Part shown: piece after piece, positions 17,823-30,043 of the stretch
Layout: each line of letters starts with the position of its first letter
Position numbering within the stretch: the first letter of the stretch is position 1
Assembly (NCBI RefSeq): GCF_902830275.1
Contig: NZ_CADESW010000010.1
Location: 1 to 64,000, forward strand
DNA length: 64,000 bases
Origin: Burkholderia stagnalis
GTDB taxonomy: Bacteria > Pseudomonadota > Gammaproteobacteria > Burkholderiales > Burkholderiaceae
Reading direction: 5' to 3'
Program-made: the position numbers and the translations under genes
Notes under the pieces: model-generated
Seen by the model: the letters and a program-made list of their open reading frames with translations, nothing else
Databases searched by the model: none
Told to the model about the DNA's origin: nothing

Positions 17823-18872
17823 ATGCAGATACATCCCCCCTCCTCCCAGAACGTCCACAGCCCGCCGACCCGCAACGCGATCTTCCTCGTTGCGACCGTC
17901 AACCCGGGCGCCGACCACGCGGACACGGTCCGCGCGTGGTGCGGCGATATCGCCGCCCTCGTCCGCTCGGTCGGCAAGCGCGTGCCGTCCGGCAACCTGT
18001 CCTGCGTATGCGGCTTCGGCGCCGATGCATGGGATGCGCTGTTCGGCGCGCCACGGCCGGCGGAATTGCACCCGTTTCGCGAGTTCGGCGCGGGGCAGCG
18101 CGTCGCGGTGGCGACACCCGGCGACATCCTGCTGCACATCCGGGCCGACGCGATGGATCTGTGCTTCGAGCTGGCGACGCAACTGGTCGGGCGCCTCGGC
18201 GACGCGGTGAAGATCGTCGACGAAGTACATGGCTTCCGCTATTTCGACCAGCGCGCAATAATCGGCTTCGTCGACGGCACCGAGAATCCGACCGGTGGCG
18301 AAGCCGTCGACTTCACGGTGATCGGCGACGAAGATGCCGAATTCGCGGGCGGCAGCTATGTGATCGTGCAGAAATACCTGCACGACATGGCCGGATGGAA
18401 CGCACTGCCGGTCGAGACGCAGGAGCGCATCATCGGCCGCACCAAGCTGTCCGACATCGAGCTCGACGCCGCGGTCAAGCCGTCGTCGTCGCACAGCTCG
18501 CTGACGACGCTGGTCGAAAACGGCGAGGAAGTGAAGATCCTGCGCGACAACATGCCGTTCGGCCGCCCCGGCGCGGGCGAGTTCGGCACCTACTTCATAG
18601 GCTACGCGCGCTCGCCCGCGCCGATCGAACAGATGCTCGAGAACATGTTCGTCGGCCGGCCGCCCGGCAACTACGACCGGCTGCTCGATTACAGCCGCGC
18701 GGTGACGGGCTCGCTGTTCTTCGTGCCGGCGGCCGACCTGCTCGACGCGCTCGCGACGCGCGCCGCGCCGGCCGCCGGCGCCGACGAGCCGCCCCCATCC
18801 CCATCGACCGAGCCGCCGTCCAACGGCTCGCTGAACATCGGATCGCTGAAAGGAGCCCACCCGTATGAATAA
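17823..18872 (+). CDS. Dye-decolorizing peroxidase, encapsulin cargo
   Basis: 349-aa class P/B DyP heme peroxidase. It has the GFVDGTENP motif with catalytic Asp151, a proximal heme His at 224 (SSSHSSL) and the distal Arg241 and Asn243 in LRDNMPFG. The end of the protein is a low-complexity linker (PPPSPSTEPPSNG) followed by SLNIGSLKG (336-344), which matches the encapsulin cargo-loading peptide. The next gene, overlapping by eight bases, encodes the encapsulin shell, so the enzyme is packaged in a protein nanocompartment. Peroxide-driven oxidation protects against oxidative stress or acts on an unknown substrate. All heme and catalytic residues appear intact. Confidence 0.95.
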   Translation: MQIHPPSSQNVHSPPTRNAIFLVATVNPGADHADTVRAWCGDIAALVRSVGKRVPSGNLSCVCGFGADAWDALFGAPRPAELHPFREFGAGQRVAVATPGDILLHIRADAMDLCFELATQLVGRLGDAVKIVDEVHGFRYFDQRAIIGFVDGTENPTGGEAVDFTVIGDEDAEFAGGSYVIVQKYLHDMAGWNALPVETQERIIGRTKLSDIELDAAVKPSSSHSSLTTLVENGEEVKILRDNMPFGRPGAGEFGTYFIGYARSPAPIEQMLENMFVGRPPGNYDRLLDYSRAVTGSLFFVPAADLLDALATRAAPAAGADEPPPSPSTEPPSNGSLNIGSLKGAHPYE

Positions 18873-19677
18873 CCTGCACCGCGAACTCGCCCCGATCTCG
18901 TCGGCCGCCTGGTCGCAAATCGAGGAGGAAGTGGCCCGCACCTTCAAGCGCTCGGTGGCGGGCCGGCGCGTGGTCGACGTCGAAGGCCCCGGCGGCACCG
19001 AACTGTCGGCCGTCGGCACCGGCCACCTGCTCGACCTCGACGCGCCGCGCGACCAGGTCGGCGCCAGGCTGCGCGAGGTGAAGGCGCTCGTCGAGCTGAC
19101 CGTGCCGTTCGAACTCGCGCGCGACGCGATCGACAGCGTCGCACGCGGCGCGCGCGACGCCGACTGGCAGCCCGCGAAGGACGCGGCGCAGCGCCTCGCC
19201 TACGTCGAGGACAGCGCGATCTTCGACGGCTACACGGCCGCGGGCATCGCCGGCATCCGCCAGGCATCGTCGAACCGCGCACTCACGCTGCCGGCCGACG
19301 TGCGCGATTATCCGGCCGCGATCGGCGAGGCGCTCGAAGCGCTGCGGCTCGCGGGCGTCGACGGCCCCTATTCCGTGCTGCTCGGCGCGGATGCGTACAC
19401 GGCGCTCGGCGAAGCGCGCGAGCACGGCTATCCGGTCATCGATCACATCAAGCGGATCGTCAGCGGCGAGATCATCTGGGCGCCCGCGATCACCGGCGGC
19501 TGCGTGCTGTCGACGCGCGGCGGCGATTTTGCGCTGCATCTCGGCGAAGACGTGTCGATCGGCTATCGCAGCCACAACGACGACGTCGTGCGCCTGTACC
19601 TGCGCGAAACGTTCACCTTCCTGATGCTGACGAGCGAAGCATCGGTCGCGGTGGCGCCGCAACCGCCGGCGGCGTAA
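18865..19677 (+). CDS. Encapsulin shell protein (type 1)
   Basis: 270-aa HK97-fold shell protein of the linocin-M18/CFP29 family. Recognisable family blocks are the N-terminal LHRELAPISSAAW, a central FDGYTAAGIAGI and the C-terminal DVSIGYRSHNDDVVRLYLRETFTF. About 60 copies would self-assemble into a ~24-nm shell. The gene starts inside the last codons of the DyP peroxidase gene, ensuring co-translation with its cargo. A GGAG sits seven bases before its ATG, within the peroxidase reading frame. Function: compartmentalising the peroxidase. Confidence 0.95.
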   Translation: MNNLHRELAPISSAAWSQIEEEVARTFKRSVAGRRVVDVEGPGGTELSAVGTGHLLDLDAPRDQVGARLREVKALVELTVPFELARDAIDSVARGARDADWQPAKDAAQRLAYVEDSAIFDGYTAAGIAGIRQASSNRALTLPADVRDYPAAIGEALEALRLAGVDGPYSVLLGADAYTALGEAREHGYPVIDHIKRIVSGEIIWAPAITGGCVLSTRGGDFALHLGEDVSIGYRSHNDDVVRLYLRETFTFLMLTSEASVAVAPQPPAA

Positions 19678-19685
19678 CGCTTTCC

Positions 19686-19719
19686 CGGCGACGCGGACGC
19701 ACGATCGTCCGTGTCGCCG
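19686..19719 (+). terminator. Strong hairpin after the encapsulin gene
   Basis: A 14-bp stem with one G-T pair (CGGCGACGCGGACG and complement, 6-base loop) begins nine bases after the stop. No T-run follows, so termination would depend on Rho or on the structure alone. Confidence 0.45.
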
Positions 19720-19911
19720 CGGCCCTCCCTCCGCCCTTCCCCGACAGCCCTCCTTCGCGCGGATACCGCATCGCGCCCGATACCGCGCGCGGCATTCGCA
19801 CGACGAAACGCGACGCACGCGCATTCGTCTGTACTCCATTCCGGCACGCACACCGCGCACAGGCGCGCGCACAAGGGTGCAATTCACCCGCCACGACAGG
19901 CCGAACTGTGC

Positions 19912-19940
19912 CTTGGATGGCACCCGTCGATCCGCTATTT
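19912..19940 (+). promoter_or_regulatory. Possible heat-shock (sigma-32-like) promoter of the disaggregase gene
   Basis: CTTGGAT, 13 bases, then CCGCTATTT, resembling the sigma-32 pattern CTTGAAA-N13/14-CCCCATNT. It lies about 130 bases upstream of the ATG of a Clp-type ATPase, a class usually under heat-shock control. Imperfect match. Confidence 0.35.
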
Positions 19941-20068
19941 TTTGCACGTAGTCGCGGTGACGCTGCGGGCGTCATGAAGCACGCGCGTTCCCGCCGTCGG
20001 CGCGCACCACGCGCACCGCATCCGCCATAGCCCAATCGACCCCTTCCACCGACAGGAGCCGCCCCGCC

Positions 20069-22750
<2,682 letters not shown>

Positions 22751-22901
22751 CGCAGCCGCCGCACCCCGATCGAGCGGCGCGCGCCCCCGCACGCGCCGCT
22801 GGCGCCGCCCCGCCCTCGCGCGGCGGCGCCGAACCCGGCCGCCACGCGGCCTAACCCGAGTCGCGATCCGGCGTCGCCGGAACGGCTCACGGAGCATTCA
22901 C

Positions 22902-25181
22902 ATGACAAATCGACGCGAAGTGCCAGGTATCAGGAAGTACGACGGGCCCGCCGGCGGTTGGGGCGCGCTTCGCGCCACGGCCGATGCCGTACGGACGCAG
23001 ATGGACGCCATCGAGGCGCCGATCATCCTGATGCGGACCAACCAGCCAGACGGCTTCGATTGCCCCGGCTGCGCATGGCCCGACAAGGAGCACAAGTCCA
23101 CGTTCCAGTTCTGCGAGAACGGCGCGAAGGCCGTCACGTGGGAAGCGACGAGCAAGCGCGTGACGCCCGAGTTCTTCGCGGCGAACACCGTGTCGTCGCT
23201 GTTGCGCATGTCGGATTACGAACTGGAGAACATGGGCCGGCTCACGCATCCGCTCGTCTACGATCGCGCGAGCGACACGTTCCGCGCGGTCGAATGGGAC
23301 GACGCGTTCGCGCGCATCGGCGAGGTGCTGCGCGGCCTGCCGCCCGAACAGGTCGAGTTCTACACGTCCGGCCGCGCGTCGAACGAAGCCGCGTACCTGT
23401 ACCAGTTGTTCGCGCGCGAGTTCGGCACCAACAACTTCCCCGACTGCTCGAACATGTGCCACGAGCCGACCAGCGTCGGCCTGCCGCAATCGATCGGGAT
23501 CGGCAAGGGCACGGTGTCGCTCGAGGATTTCGATCATTGCGACCTGATCATCTCGATCGGCCACAATCCCGGCACGAACCACCCCCGGATGATGGGCACG
23601 CTGCACGAATGCTCGCGGCGCAACGTGCCGATCATCGTCTTCAATCCGCTGCGCGAGCGCGCGCTCGAACGTTTCGCGGATCCGCAGGACATGATCGAGA
23701 TGGCGTCGTTCGGCTCGACGCGCATCGCATCGACGTACTTCCAGGTCGACGCGGGCGGCGACGCGGCCGCGCTGAAAGGCATCATGAAGGCGCTGTTCGC
23801 GCTCGAGGCCGAACAGGGCAACGTGCTGGACCGTGCGTTCATCGCCGAGCACACCAGCGGGTTCGACGCGTTCGCGGCCGACCTCGAGGCGACGACGTGG
23901 GACGACATCGAGCGCGCGAGCGGCCTGAGCCAGGCGCAGCTCGAACAGGTCGCGCTCGCGTACGCGAAATCGAACGCGACGATCGTCACCTACGGGATGG
24001 GCGTCACGCAGCACAACAAGGGCACCGCCACCGTGCGCCTGATCGCCGACCTGTTGCTGCTGCGCGGCAACTTCGGCAAGCCCGGCGCCGGCATCTGTCC
24101 GCTGCGCGGCCACTCGAACGTGCAGGGCAACCGCACGGTCGGCATCACCGAGAAGCCGTCCGCCGACTTCCTGAAGAAGATCGAGGACGTGCTCGGCTTC
24201 ACCCCGCCGGCGCATCACGGCCACGACGCGGTGCAGACGATGCAGTCGATGGTCGCCGGCACCTCGAAGGCGCTGATCTGCCTCGGCGGCAACTTCGCGG
24301 TGGCGCTGCCCGATCCCGAGCAGTCGTTCCCGGCGATGGGCAAGCTCGACCTGAGCGTGCACATCGGCACCAAGCTCAATCGCTCGCACCTGCTGGTCGC
24401 GAAGGAAACCTACGTGTTCCCGTGCCTCGGCCGCACCGAGCTCGACGTCCAGGCGGGCGGCACGCAGTCGGTGACGGTCGAGGATTCGATGTCGATGGTG
24501 CACGCGTCGGCCGGCAAGCTGAAGCCGGCGTCCGAGCACCTGCGCTCCGAGCCCGCGATCGTTGCCGGCATGGCGCATGCGACGCTGCCGAACAGCAAGG
24601 TGCAGTGGCTCGACCTGATCGCCGACTACGACCGGATCCGCGACCTGATCGACAAGACGATTCCCGGCTTCGAGGCGTTCAACGCGCGCATCCGCACGCC
24701 GGGCGGGTTCCGCCTGCCGCTGCCGCCGACCGAGCGCGTATGGCCGACGGAGACCGGCAAGGCGATGTTCTCGGTCTACAAGGGCGTGAAGGAAGACGCG
24801 GACGTGCTCGGCGCCGAGCACGTGCTGCGCCTGATCACGCTGCGCAGCCACGACCAGTACAACACGACGATCTACGGGCTCGACGACCGCTATCGCGGCG
24901 TGTTCGGGCGTCGCGACGTGCTGTTCATGAACCCGGCGGATCTCGCGAAGTACGGGCTCGAGCATGGCGATCTGGTCGACATCGAGACGGTCGCGCCGTC
25001 GGGCCGGCCGCTGCGTCTCGAGAAGATCACCGCGATCGAGTACGACATCGCGCCGGGGTCGGTGGGTGCGTATTATCCGGAAGCGAACGTGCTGGTGCCG
25101 CTTGACTATATCGACAAGGAAAGCGGTACGCCGTCGTATAAGTCGGTGCCGGTGCGGGTGGTGAGGTCGGCTACCGTGTGA
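22902..25181 (+). CDS. FdhF/YdeP-family molybdopterin oxidoreductase
   Basis: 759-aa catalytic subunit of the YdeP-type branch of molybdopterin enzymes. Early residues hold a short cysteine cluster motif (FDCPGCAWPD). Central blocks (NNFPDCSNMCHEP, SIGHNPGTNHPRMMG, GMGVTQHNKGTATVR) and a C-terminal molydopterin-dinucleotide-binding domain (LRSHDQYNTTIYGLDDRYRGV) follow. The family is annotated as formate-dehydrogenase-like, and E. coli YdeP is linked to acid resistance; the true substrate is unknown. A complete set of cofactor genes, including fdhD, lies 4 kb downstream. It stands alone and ends at a strong terminator. Confidence 0.9.
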   Translation: MTNRREVPGIRKYDGPAGGWGALRATADAVRTQMDAIEAPIILMRTNQPDGFDCPGCAWPDKEHKSTFQFCENGAKAVTWEATSKRVTPEFFAANTVSSLLRMSDYELENMGRLTHPLVYDRASDTFRAVEWDDAFARIGEVLRGLPPEQVEFYTSGRASNEAAYLYQLFAREFGTNNFPDCSNMCHEPTSVGLPQSIGIGKGTVSLEDFDHCDLIISIGHNPGTNHPRMMGTLHECSRRNVPIIVFNPLRERALERFADPQDMIEMASFGSTRIASTYFQVDAGGDAAALKGIMKALFALEAEQGNVLDRAFIAEHTSGFDAFAADLEATTWDDIERASGLSQAQLEQVALAYAKSNATIVTYGMGVTQHNKGTATVRLIADLLLLRGNFGKPGAGICPLRGHSNVQGNRTVGITEKPSADFLKKIEDVLGFTPPAHHGHDAVQTMQSMVAGTSKALICLGGNFAVALPDPEQSFPAMGKLDLSVHIGTKLNRSHLLVAKETYVFPCLGRTELDVQAGGTQSVTVEDSMSMVHASAGKLKPASEHLRSEPAIVAGMAHATLPNSKVQWLDLIADYDRIRDLIDKTIPGFEAFNARIRTPGGFRLPLPPTERVWPTETGKAMFSVYKGVKEDADVLGAEHVLRLITLRSHDQYNTTIYGLDDRYRGVFGRRDVLFMNPADLAKYGLEHGDLVDIETVAPSGRPLRLEKITAIEYDIAPGSVGAYYPEANVLVPLDYIDKESGTPSYKSVPVRVVRSATV

Positions 25182-25220
25182 CGATGGAAGGCACGGATTC
25201 GTAGCCGTGCCGTCCACGTG

Positions 25221-25250
25221 AAAATGGCGCGTCGATGACGCGCCATTTTT
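25221..25250 (+). terminator. Rho-independent terminator after the YdeP-type gene
   Basis: A perfect 13-bp stem (AAAATGGCGCGTC and complement) with a 3-base loop is followed by TTTTTTCGCCTTTTTT. It separates the oxidoreductase gene from the convergent bestrophin gene. Confidence 0.9.
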
Positions 25251-25285
25251 TCGCCTTTTTTCGTACCGCGCTGCGGCGCGGCAAT

Positions 25286-26209
25286 TCACGTCAACTGATA
25301 CGTCTCCGTCGGCGCAACCTCCTTCGGCAATTCAGCCCCACAAAGCTCCAGCACCGACCGCTCGATCGTCCGGGCCATCGCATCGAGCGCCAGCGCATTG
25401 GGCGCCGTGCTGAACGGCTCGGCCACTTCATTGGCGATCGCTTCGAGCGCGATCAGCGTATACGAGATGAACACACAGATGAGCGGCGTGAAGAACTCCG
25501 TCGAATCGACGAGCCCGAACGGCAGCAGCACGCAGTACGCATAGACGGTGCGATGCAGCAGCACGCTGTACGCGAACGGGATCGGCGTCGACGCGATCCG
25601 CTCGCAGCCGCCCACGGCATCGCCGAGATGATTGAGCTGCGCGTCGAACATCCAGGTCGTGACGTCGGGCCCGGCGGCGGCACGGCCCTGCATCCGCAAC
25701 AGGTTGCCCCGTATCTCGTCGAGCAGCGCAACCGGCTTGTAGACCTTGCCGCTCAGCGCATCGATGCGCTCGCGCCCGAGGATGCGCGTCAGGTCCTCGC
25801 CCGGATCGGTGCGGCGCAGCTGATGCTTCAATGCGTAGACGAATGCGATCAGCAAGTCGGTCGTCTGGTTGCGCTCGGCCGCGTCGACGTGCTCGGGCAG
25901 GTAGCGGCGCATCTGCGACGTCAGCGCGCGCGACGCGATCAGCACGTTGCCCCACAGATGGCGCGCCTCCTTGAAGCGCTCGAAGCTCGCGTTGTTGCGA
26001 AACGCGAGGAAGATCGCGAGCGCGAGGCCGAACAGCGTGAACGGCGCCGTGTTGAGCGGAATCTTCTCGCCGAAGATGCGGCCGTTCGTGAAGACCGCCA
26101 GCGTGCTGACGATCGCCATGAAGACGAGCTGCGGAATGATCGATTGCAATACCGAGCCGTTCCATACGAACAGCATCTGCAACCAGTTTTGTCTCGGTCT
26201 GACGATCAT
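25286..26209 (-). CDS. Bestrophin-family anion channel
   Basis: 307-aa bestrophin/UPF0187 protein. Family features are the N-terminal membrane helix (PQLVFMAIVSTLAVF), the PFTLFGLALAIFLAFRNNASFERFKEAR block that lines the pore, and the C-terminal helices (PFAYSVLLHRTVYAYCVLLPFGL). Bacterial homologues form pentameric ion channels in the inner membrane. It is in the same direction as cydAB but separated from it by a terminator, so it is a distinct unit. Confidence 0.88.
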   Translation of the reverse strand: MIVRPRQNWLQMLFVWNGSVLQSIIPQLVFMAIVSTLAVFTNGRIFGEKIPLNTAPFTLFGLALAIFLAFRNNASFERFKEARHLWGNVLIASRALTSQMRRYLPEHVDAAERNQTTDLLIAFVYALKHQLRRTDPGEDLTRILGRERIDALSGKVYKPVALLDEIRGNLLRMQGRAAAGPDVTTWMFDAQLNHLGDAVGGCERIASTPIPFAYSVLLHRTVYAYCVLLPFGLVDSTEFFTPLICVFISYTLIALEAIANEVAEPFSTAPNALALDAMARTIERSVLELCGAELPKEVAPTETYQLT

Positions 26210-26254
26210 GATGATTCTCTGCGGGCCGCGGCACGGCCGCGTGGCCCCTGCGTA

Positions 26255-26282
26255 ACGAAAACGGCCCCGCGAGGCGGGGCCG
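26255..26282 (-). terminator. Rho-independent terminator of cydAB
   Basis: On the minus strand CGGCCCCGC, loop CTC, GCGGGGCCG is followed by TTTTCGTT. It starts about 50 bases past the cydB stop and shows there is no further gene such as cydX directly after cydB. Confidence 0.85.
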
Positions 26283-26330
26283 GAGTGCGGGCGTCGCGAA
26301 GCCCGTTGGCATAGCCTGCGCCCGCAGGCA

Positions 26331-27338
26331 TCAGTGGTGGTAGCCGTCCCCTTCGCGCACCTTGCCGCGGAACACCCGGTACTGCATCGCGTTGTAGACG
26401 AGGATGATCGGCAGCACGATCACTGTGCCGACCAGCGCGAACAGCTGGCTCGAATGGCTCGACGATGCGTCCCAGATCGTCAGCGACGGCGGCACGATGT
26501 TCGGCCAGATGCTGATGATGAGGCCCGTGTAGCCGAGGAAGCAGATCGCGAGCGTGAGCAGGAACGGCGTCGCCTCGTGCTTGTGGCGCACGGTGTGGAG
26601 GATGCCCCACACGCAGGCGAGCACCAGCACCGGCACCGGCGCGAACCAGATCAGGTCGCCGCTGCCGAACCAGCGGTGCGCGACCGCCGGCAGGCCGACC
26701 ACCGTCCACAGGCTGACGATCACGATCGCGCCGAGCAGCACGCCGGTCAGCGGCTTCATCAGCAGGCGCATCTTGCGCTGCAGCTCGCCGTCGACCTTCA
26801 GGATCAGCCAGCCGCAGCCGAGCGCCGCATAGGTGACGAGCACGCCGAGCCCGCAGAACAGGCTGAACGGCGACAGCCAGTCGAACGCCCCGCCGACGAA
26901 GCGGCCGTCGGCGATCTTGATGCCCTGCAGCAGCGAGCCGAGCACGATGCCCTGGCAGAACGCCGCGAGCGCGGAGCCGCCGATGAACGCGAGATCCCAC
27001 AGGTGCTGCGTGCGATTCGCCTTCGCGCGCAACTCGAACGCCGCGCCGCGGAAGATCAGCCCGACCACCATCAGGATCAGCGGCAGGTAGTTCGCCGGCA
27101 GCAGCGTCGAATACACGACCGGGAACGCGCCGTACAGCCCCGCTCCGCCGAGCACGAGGAACGTCTCGTTGCCGTCCCACACCGGCGCGACGGTGTCGAG
27201 CATCACCTGCCGCTCGACTTTCGCGTCGAAGAACGGAAACAGCAGGCCGATGCCGAGGTCGAAGCCGTCCAGCGCGACGTAGATGAACACCCCGAGCCCG
27301 ATGATCGCGGCCCAGACGACAGGAAGATCGATATGCAT
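26331..27338 (-). CDS. cydB: Cytochrome bd ubiquinol oxidase subunit II
   Basis: 335-aa membrane subunit of a cytochrome bd oxidase, which reduces oxygen to water using quinol and works at low oxygen or with cyanide. Typical blocks are VALDGFDLGIGLLFPF, PVWDGNETFLVLGGAGLYGAFP and RGAAFELRAK. It follows cydA after 10 bases. The compact size and the short-loop cydA partner suggest the CioAB (cyanide-insensitive) subfamily. Confidence 0.95.
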   Translation of the reverse strand: MHIDLPVVWAAIIGLGVFIYVALDGFDLGIGLLFPFFDAKVERQVMLDTVAPVWDGNETFLVLGGAGLYGAFPVVYSTLLPANYLPLILMVVGLIFRGAAFELRAKANRTQHLWDLAFIGGSALAAFCQGIVLGSLLQGIKIADGRFVGGAFDWLSPFSLFCGLGVLVTYAALGCGWLILKVDGELQRKMRLLMKPLTGVLLGAIVIVSLWTVVGLPAVAHRWFGSGDLIWFAPVPVLVLACVWGILHTVRHKHEATPFLLTLAICFLGYTGLIISIWPNIVPPSLTIWDASSSHSSQLFALVGTVIVLPIILVYNAMQYRVFRGKVREGDGYHH

Positions 27339-27348
27339 GGCGGGCTCC

Positions 27349-28749
27349 TTATTCCGCTTCGGTGACGTCCAGCGGCGTGGACAGCGCGCTCTTGCGCAGC
27401 CCCGGATGCCGGTGCAGTTCGATGTACCCGGCGTTCGCCGCCGGCCCGCGGTTCATCAGTTTCAACATGTAGTACACACCTGTCCCGAATACGAGGAAAT
27501 ACACCACCACGAAGATCAGCAGCGATACGCCCACCTGCTGCGCATCGAGCGGCGCGACCGAATCGATCGTGCGCAGCACGCCGTAGACCGTCCACGGCTG
27601 CCGGCCGACCTCGGTCGTGATCCAGCCGGCGAGCAGCGCGAGGATCCCCGACGGCCCCATGCACAGCACGAACCACTGGAACCAGCGCGTTTCATAGAGC
27701 CGCCCGCCCTTTCTCAGCAGCAGGCCGAGCAGCGCGGTGAGCAGCATCAGCATGCCGAGGCCCGCCATGATCCGGAACGTCCAGAAGATGATCGTCGAGT
27801 TCGGGCGGTCCTGCGGCGGGAACTCCTTCAGCCCGCGGATCTCGCCGTCCCAGCTGTGCGTGAGGATCAGGCTGCCGAGGTGCGGCACCTGCACCGCGTA
27901 GCGCGTGACTTCCGCCTTCATGTCCGGAATGCCGAACAGGTTCAGCGCGGTGCCGCCCTTCTCGGTTTCCCACAGCCCTTCGATCGCCGCGATCTTCGCC
28001 GGCTGGTACTGGCGCGTGTTGAGGCCGTGCGCGTCGCCGATGACGATCTGCACCGGCGCCAGCAACAGCAGGATCCACAGCGCCATCGAGAAGCTGCGCT
28101 TGACCGGCTCGTCGCGGCGGCCCTTCAACAGGTGCCATGCACCGCACGCGGCGACGATGAAGCCCGCGACGATGAACGCCGCGATCGTCATGTGCAGCAG
28201 GCGGTACGGGAACGACGGGTTGAACACGATCTTGAGCCAGTCGACCGGCACGACGATGCCGTCCTGGATCGCATAGCCCTGCGGCGTCTGCATGAAGCTG
28301 TTCGACGACAGAATCCAGAACGTCGAGATCAGCGTGCCGATCGCGACCATCAGCGTCGCGAAGAAATGCGCACGCGGGCTCACGCGGTTCCAGCCGAACA
28401 GCATCACGCCGAGGAAGCCGGCCTCGAGGAAGAACGCCGTCAATACTTCATACGTCAGCAGCGGCCCGGTGATGTTGCCGGCGATGCGGGAAAACCCGCT
28501 CCAGTTCGTGCCGAACTCGTAGGCCATCACGACGCCGGACACGACGCCCATGCCGAAGCCGACCGCGAAGATCTTCGACCAGAACTGGAACATCGATTTG
28601 TACGCGGCGTCCCCCGTTGCCAGCCAGCGCCATTCGAGCACCGCGAGAAAACTCGCCATGCCGATGCTGATTGCGGGGAACACGATATGAAAGGACACCG
28701 TGAACGCGAACTGGAGTCGCGCCAGGTGGAAGGCATCGAAGATTTCCAT
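27349..28749 (-). CDS. cydA: Cytochrome bd ubiquinol oxidase subunit I
   Basis: 466-aa heme-bearing subunit. It begins MEIFDAFHLARLQFAFTVSF with the conserved heme-ligand His in SFHIVFP, includes GRQPWTVYGVLRT of the quinol-site region, and ends in a histidine/proline-rich tail. The length is shorter than E. coli CydA, consistent with a short Q-loop (CioA-type). A longer upstream reading frame exists but lacks family sequence; the ATG at 28749 has no clear ribosome-binding site and sits only ~13 bases from a possible transcription start. Confidence 0.95.
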   Translation of the reverse strand: MEIFDAFHLARLQFAFTVSFHIVFPAISIGMASFLAVLEWRWLATGDAAYKSMFQFWSKIFAVGFGMGVVSGVVMAYEFGTNWSGFSRIAGNITGPLLTYEVLTAFFLEAGFLGVMLFGWNRVSPRAHFFATLMVAIGTLISTFWILSSNSFMQTPQGYAIQDGIVVPVDWLKIVFNPSFPYRLLHMTIAAFIVAGFIVAACGAWHLLKGRRDEPVKRSFSMALWILLLLAPVQIVIGDAHGLNTRQYQPAKIAAIEGLWETEKGGTALNLFGIPDMKAEVTRYAVQVPHLGSLILTHSWDGEIRGLKEFPPQDRPNSTIIFWTFRIMAGLGMLMLLTALLGLLLRKGGRLYETRWFQWFVLCMGPSGILALLAGWITTEVGRQPWTVYGVLRTIDSVAPLDAQQVGVSLLIFVVVYFLVFGTGVYYMLKLMNRGPAANAGYIELHRHPGLRKSALSTPLDVTEAE

Positions 28750-28768
28750 GACCGTAGTGTGCTCGTGG

Positions 28769-28797
28769 TTGTAAAGACGTCCGCCCGAAGCAGGCAA
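28769..28797 (-). promoter_or_regulatory. Possible promoter of cydAB
   Basis: On the minus strand TTGCCT, 17 bases, TTACAA. The implied leader is very short, which would explain the missing ribosome-binding site before cydA. Only a partial match to consensus. Confidence 0.3.
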
Positions 28798-29191
28798 CCC
28801 TGCGACGGCCCGGCCGCCGCACCTGCGTGCCGACCCAGCGATCACATGTGTATCGCATCGCACCGACAACGAAGCGAAACGACGATATCGCGTTTCGAAT
28901 GGCGCCCGCAATCAATCGTGCGCGCCGGCGAACTGTGCTCGTTGCCTCCCTTTCGATGTGTACATGTAAAACACACACACGTCGCATCGCGCCCGCCAGC
29001 TGTACTGCTTTTCCGGCCGCGAGGCTGTACACGCGCGGCGCGGCCGAACCCTCGTAAGCTTGGTCTCAGTCCGGATGCCCGGCGCTCGAACGCCCACGCG
29101 ACGACCGCCACGGCATCCACCATCATCCGCCGGCCCGGCGTGCGTCCGACAGGACGATCGCCGCGGCCGGCGCCGTCGAGAGGATTCCTTC
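28798..29191. other. Divergent intergenic region between cydAB and fdhD
   Basis: About 390 bases with no gene. A clear FNR/Anr site (TTGAT-N4-ATCAA) was looked for and not found; half sites such as ATCAAT near 28910 occur. A purine/pyrimidine alternating stretch (ACACACACACG) lies at about 28973-28983. Confidence 0.3.
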
Positions 29192-30043
29192 ATGCAGCCC
29201 TGCGCCCTCCCCGTCGAACCGACCGGCAGCGTGGCGCGCGACGTGACGCGCCATCGCCGCGGCGAGCTCGTGCGCGTCGCCGACCGCGTGGTCGAGGAGC
29301 GCCCGGTCGCGCTCGTGTTCAACGACATCTCGCACGCGGTGATGATGGCCACGCCGATCGACCTCGACGTGTTCGGCCTCGGCTTCGCGCTCAGCGAAGG
29401 CATCGTCGAGCGCGCGTCGGACGTGTTCGACATCGAGAGCGAATGCACGGCGGCGAGCGCCGTGGTGCGCCTCACCGTGTCGCAGCGCGCGTTCATGGCG
29501 CTGAAGGAGCGCCGGCGCGCGCTGGCCGGCCGCACCGGCTGCGGCGTATGCGGGATCGAGAGCATCGCGCAGCTCGACCTGCATCCGCCGCGCATCCGCC
29601 ATGCGGGCGCGGCGGCCGGCATCGGCACCGATGCGCTTGAGCGCGCCGCGCGCGCACTGCCCGCGCACCAGGTGCTGATGCGCGACACCGGCGGCATCCA
29701 TGCGGCCGCGTGGTGCAGCCGCGACGGCGAAGTCGTCGACGTGTTCGAGGACGTGGGCCGCCACAACGCGCTCGACAAGCTGATCGGCCGGCTCGCGCAG
29801 CGCCGCGCGGACACGCGCGACGGCTTCGTGTTCCTGTCGAGCCGCGCGAGCTACGAGCTGGTCCGCAAGGCCGCGCGCCTCGACATTCCGATGGTCGCGA
29901 CGATCTCCGCGCCGACCTCGCTCGCGATCGACGTCGCGCACGAGGCCGGCATCCGGCTGCTCGGCTTCTGCCGCGGCGACGGCTTCGTCGAATACGCCGC
30001 GCCGGCCGACGCCCCCGTTTCGCTTGAAGCGCCTGACCTGTGA
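29192..30043 (+). CDS. fdhD: FdhD sulfurtransferase for molybdoenzyme activation
   Basis: 283-aa FdhD. This protein passes sulfur from a cysteine desulfurase to the molybdenum cofactor of formate-dehydrogenase-type enzymes. The catalytic pair is visible as C117-x2-C120 in GRTGCGVCG, and conserved blocks MRDTGGIHAA, FEDVGRHNALDKLIG and SSRASYELVRKA follow. GAGAGG lies before the chosen ATG; the in-frame upstream extension is not conserved-looking. It heads a molybdenum-cofactor run. The likely client within this window is the YdeP-type oxidoreductase at 22.9-25.2 kb. Confidence 0.95.
   Translation: MQPCALPVEPTGSVARDVTRHRRGELVRVADRVVEERPVALVFNDISHAVMMATPIDLDVFGLGFALSEGIVERASDVFDIESECTAASAVVRLTVSQRAFMALKERRRALAGRTGCGVCGIESIAQLDLHPPRIRHAGAAAGIGTDALERAARALPAHQVLMRDTGGIHAAAWCSRDGEVVDVFEDVGRHNALDKLIGRLAQRRADTRDGFVFLSSRASYELVRKAARLDIPMVATISAPTSLAIDVAHEAGIRLLGFCRGDGFVEYAAPADAPVSLEAPDL

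Noticed and set aside
28798-29191. FNR/Anr or CRP-type site before cydAB
   Set aside because: Only half-site fragments were found; no full dyad.
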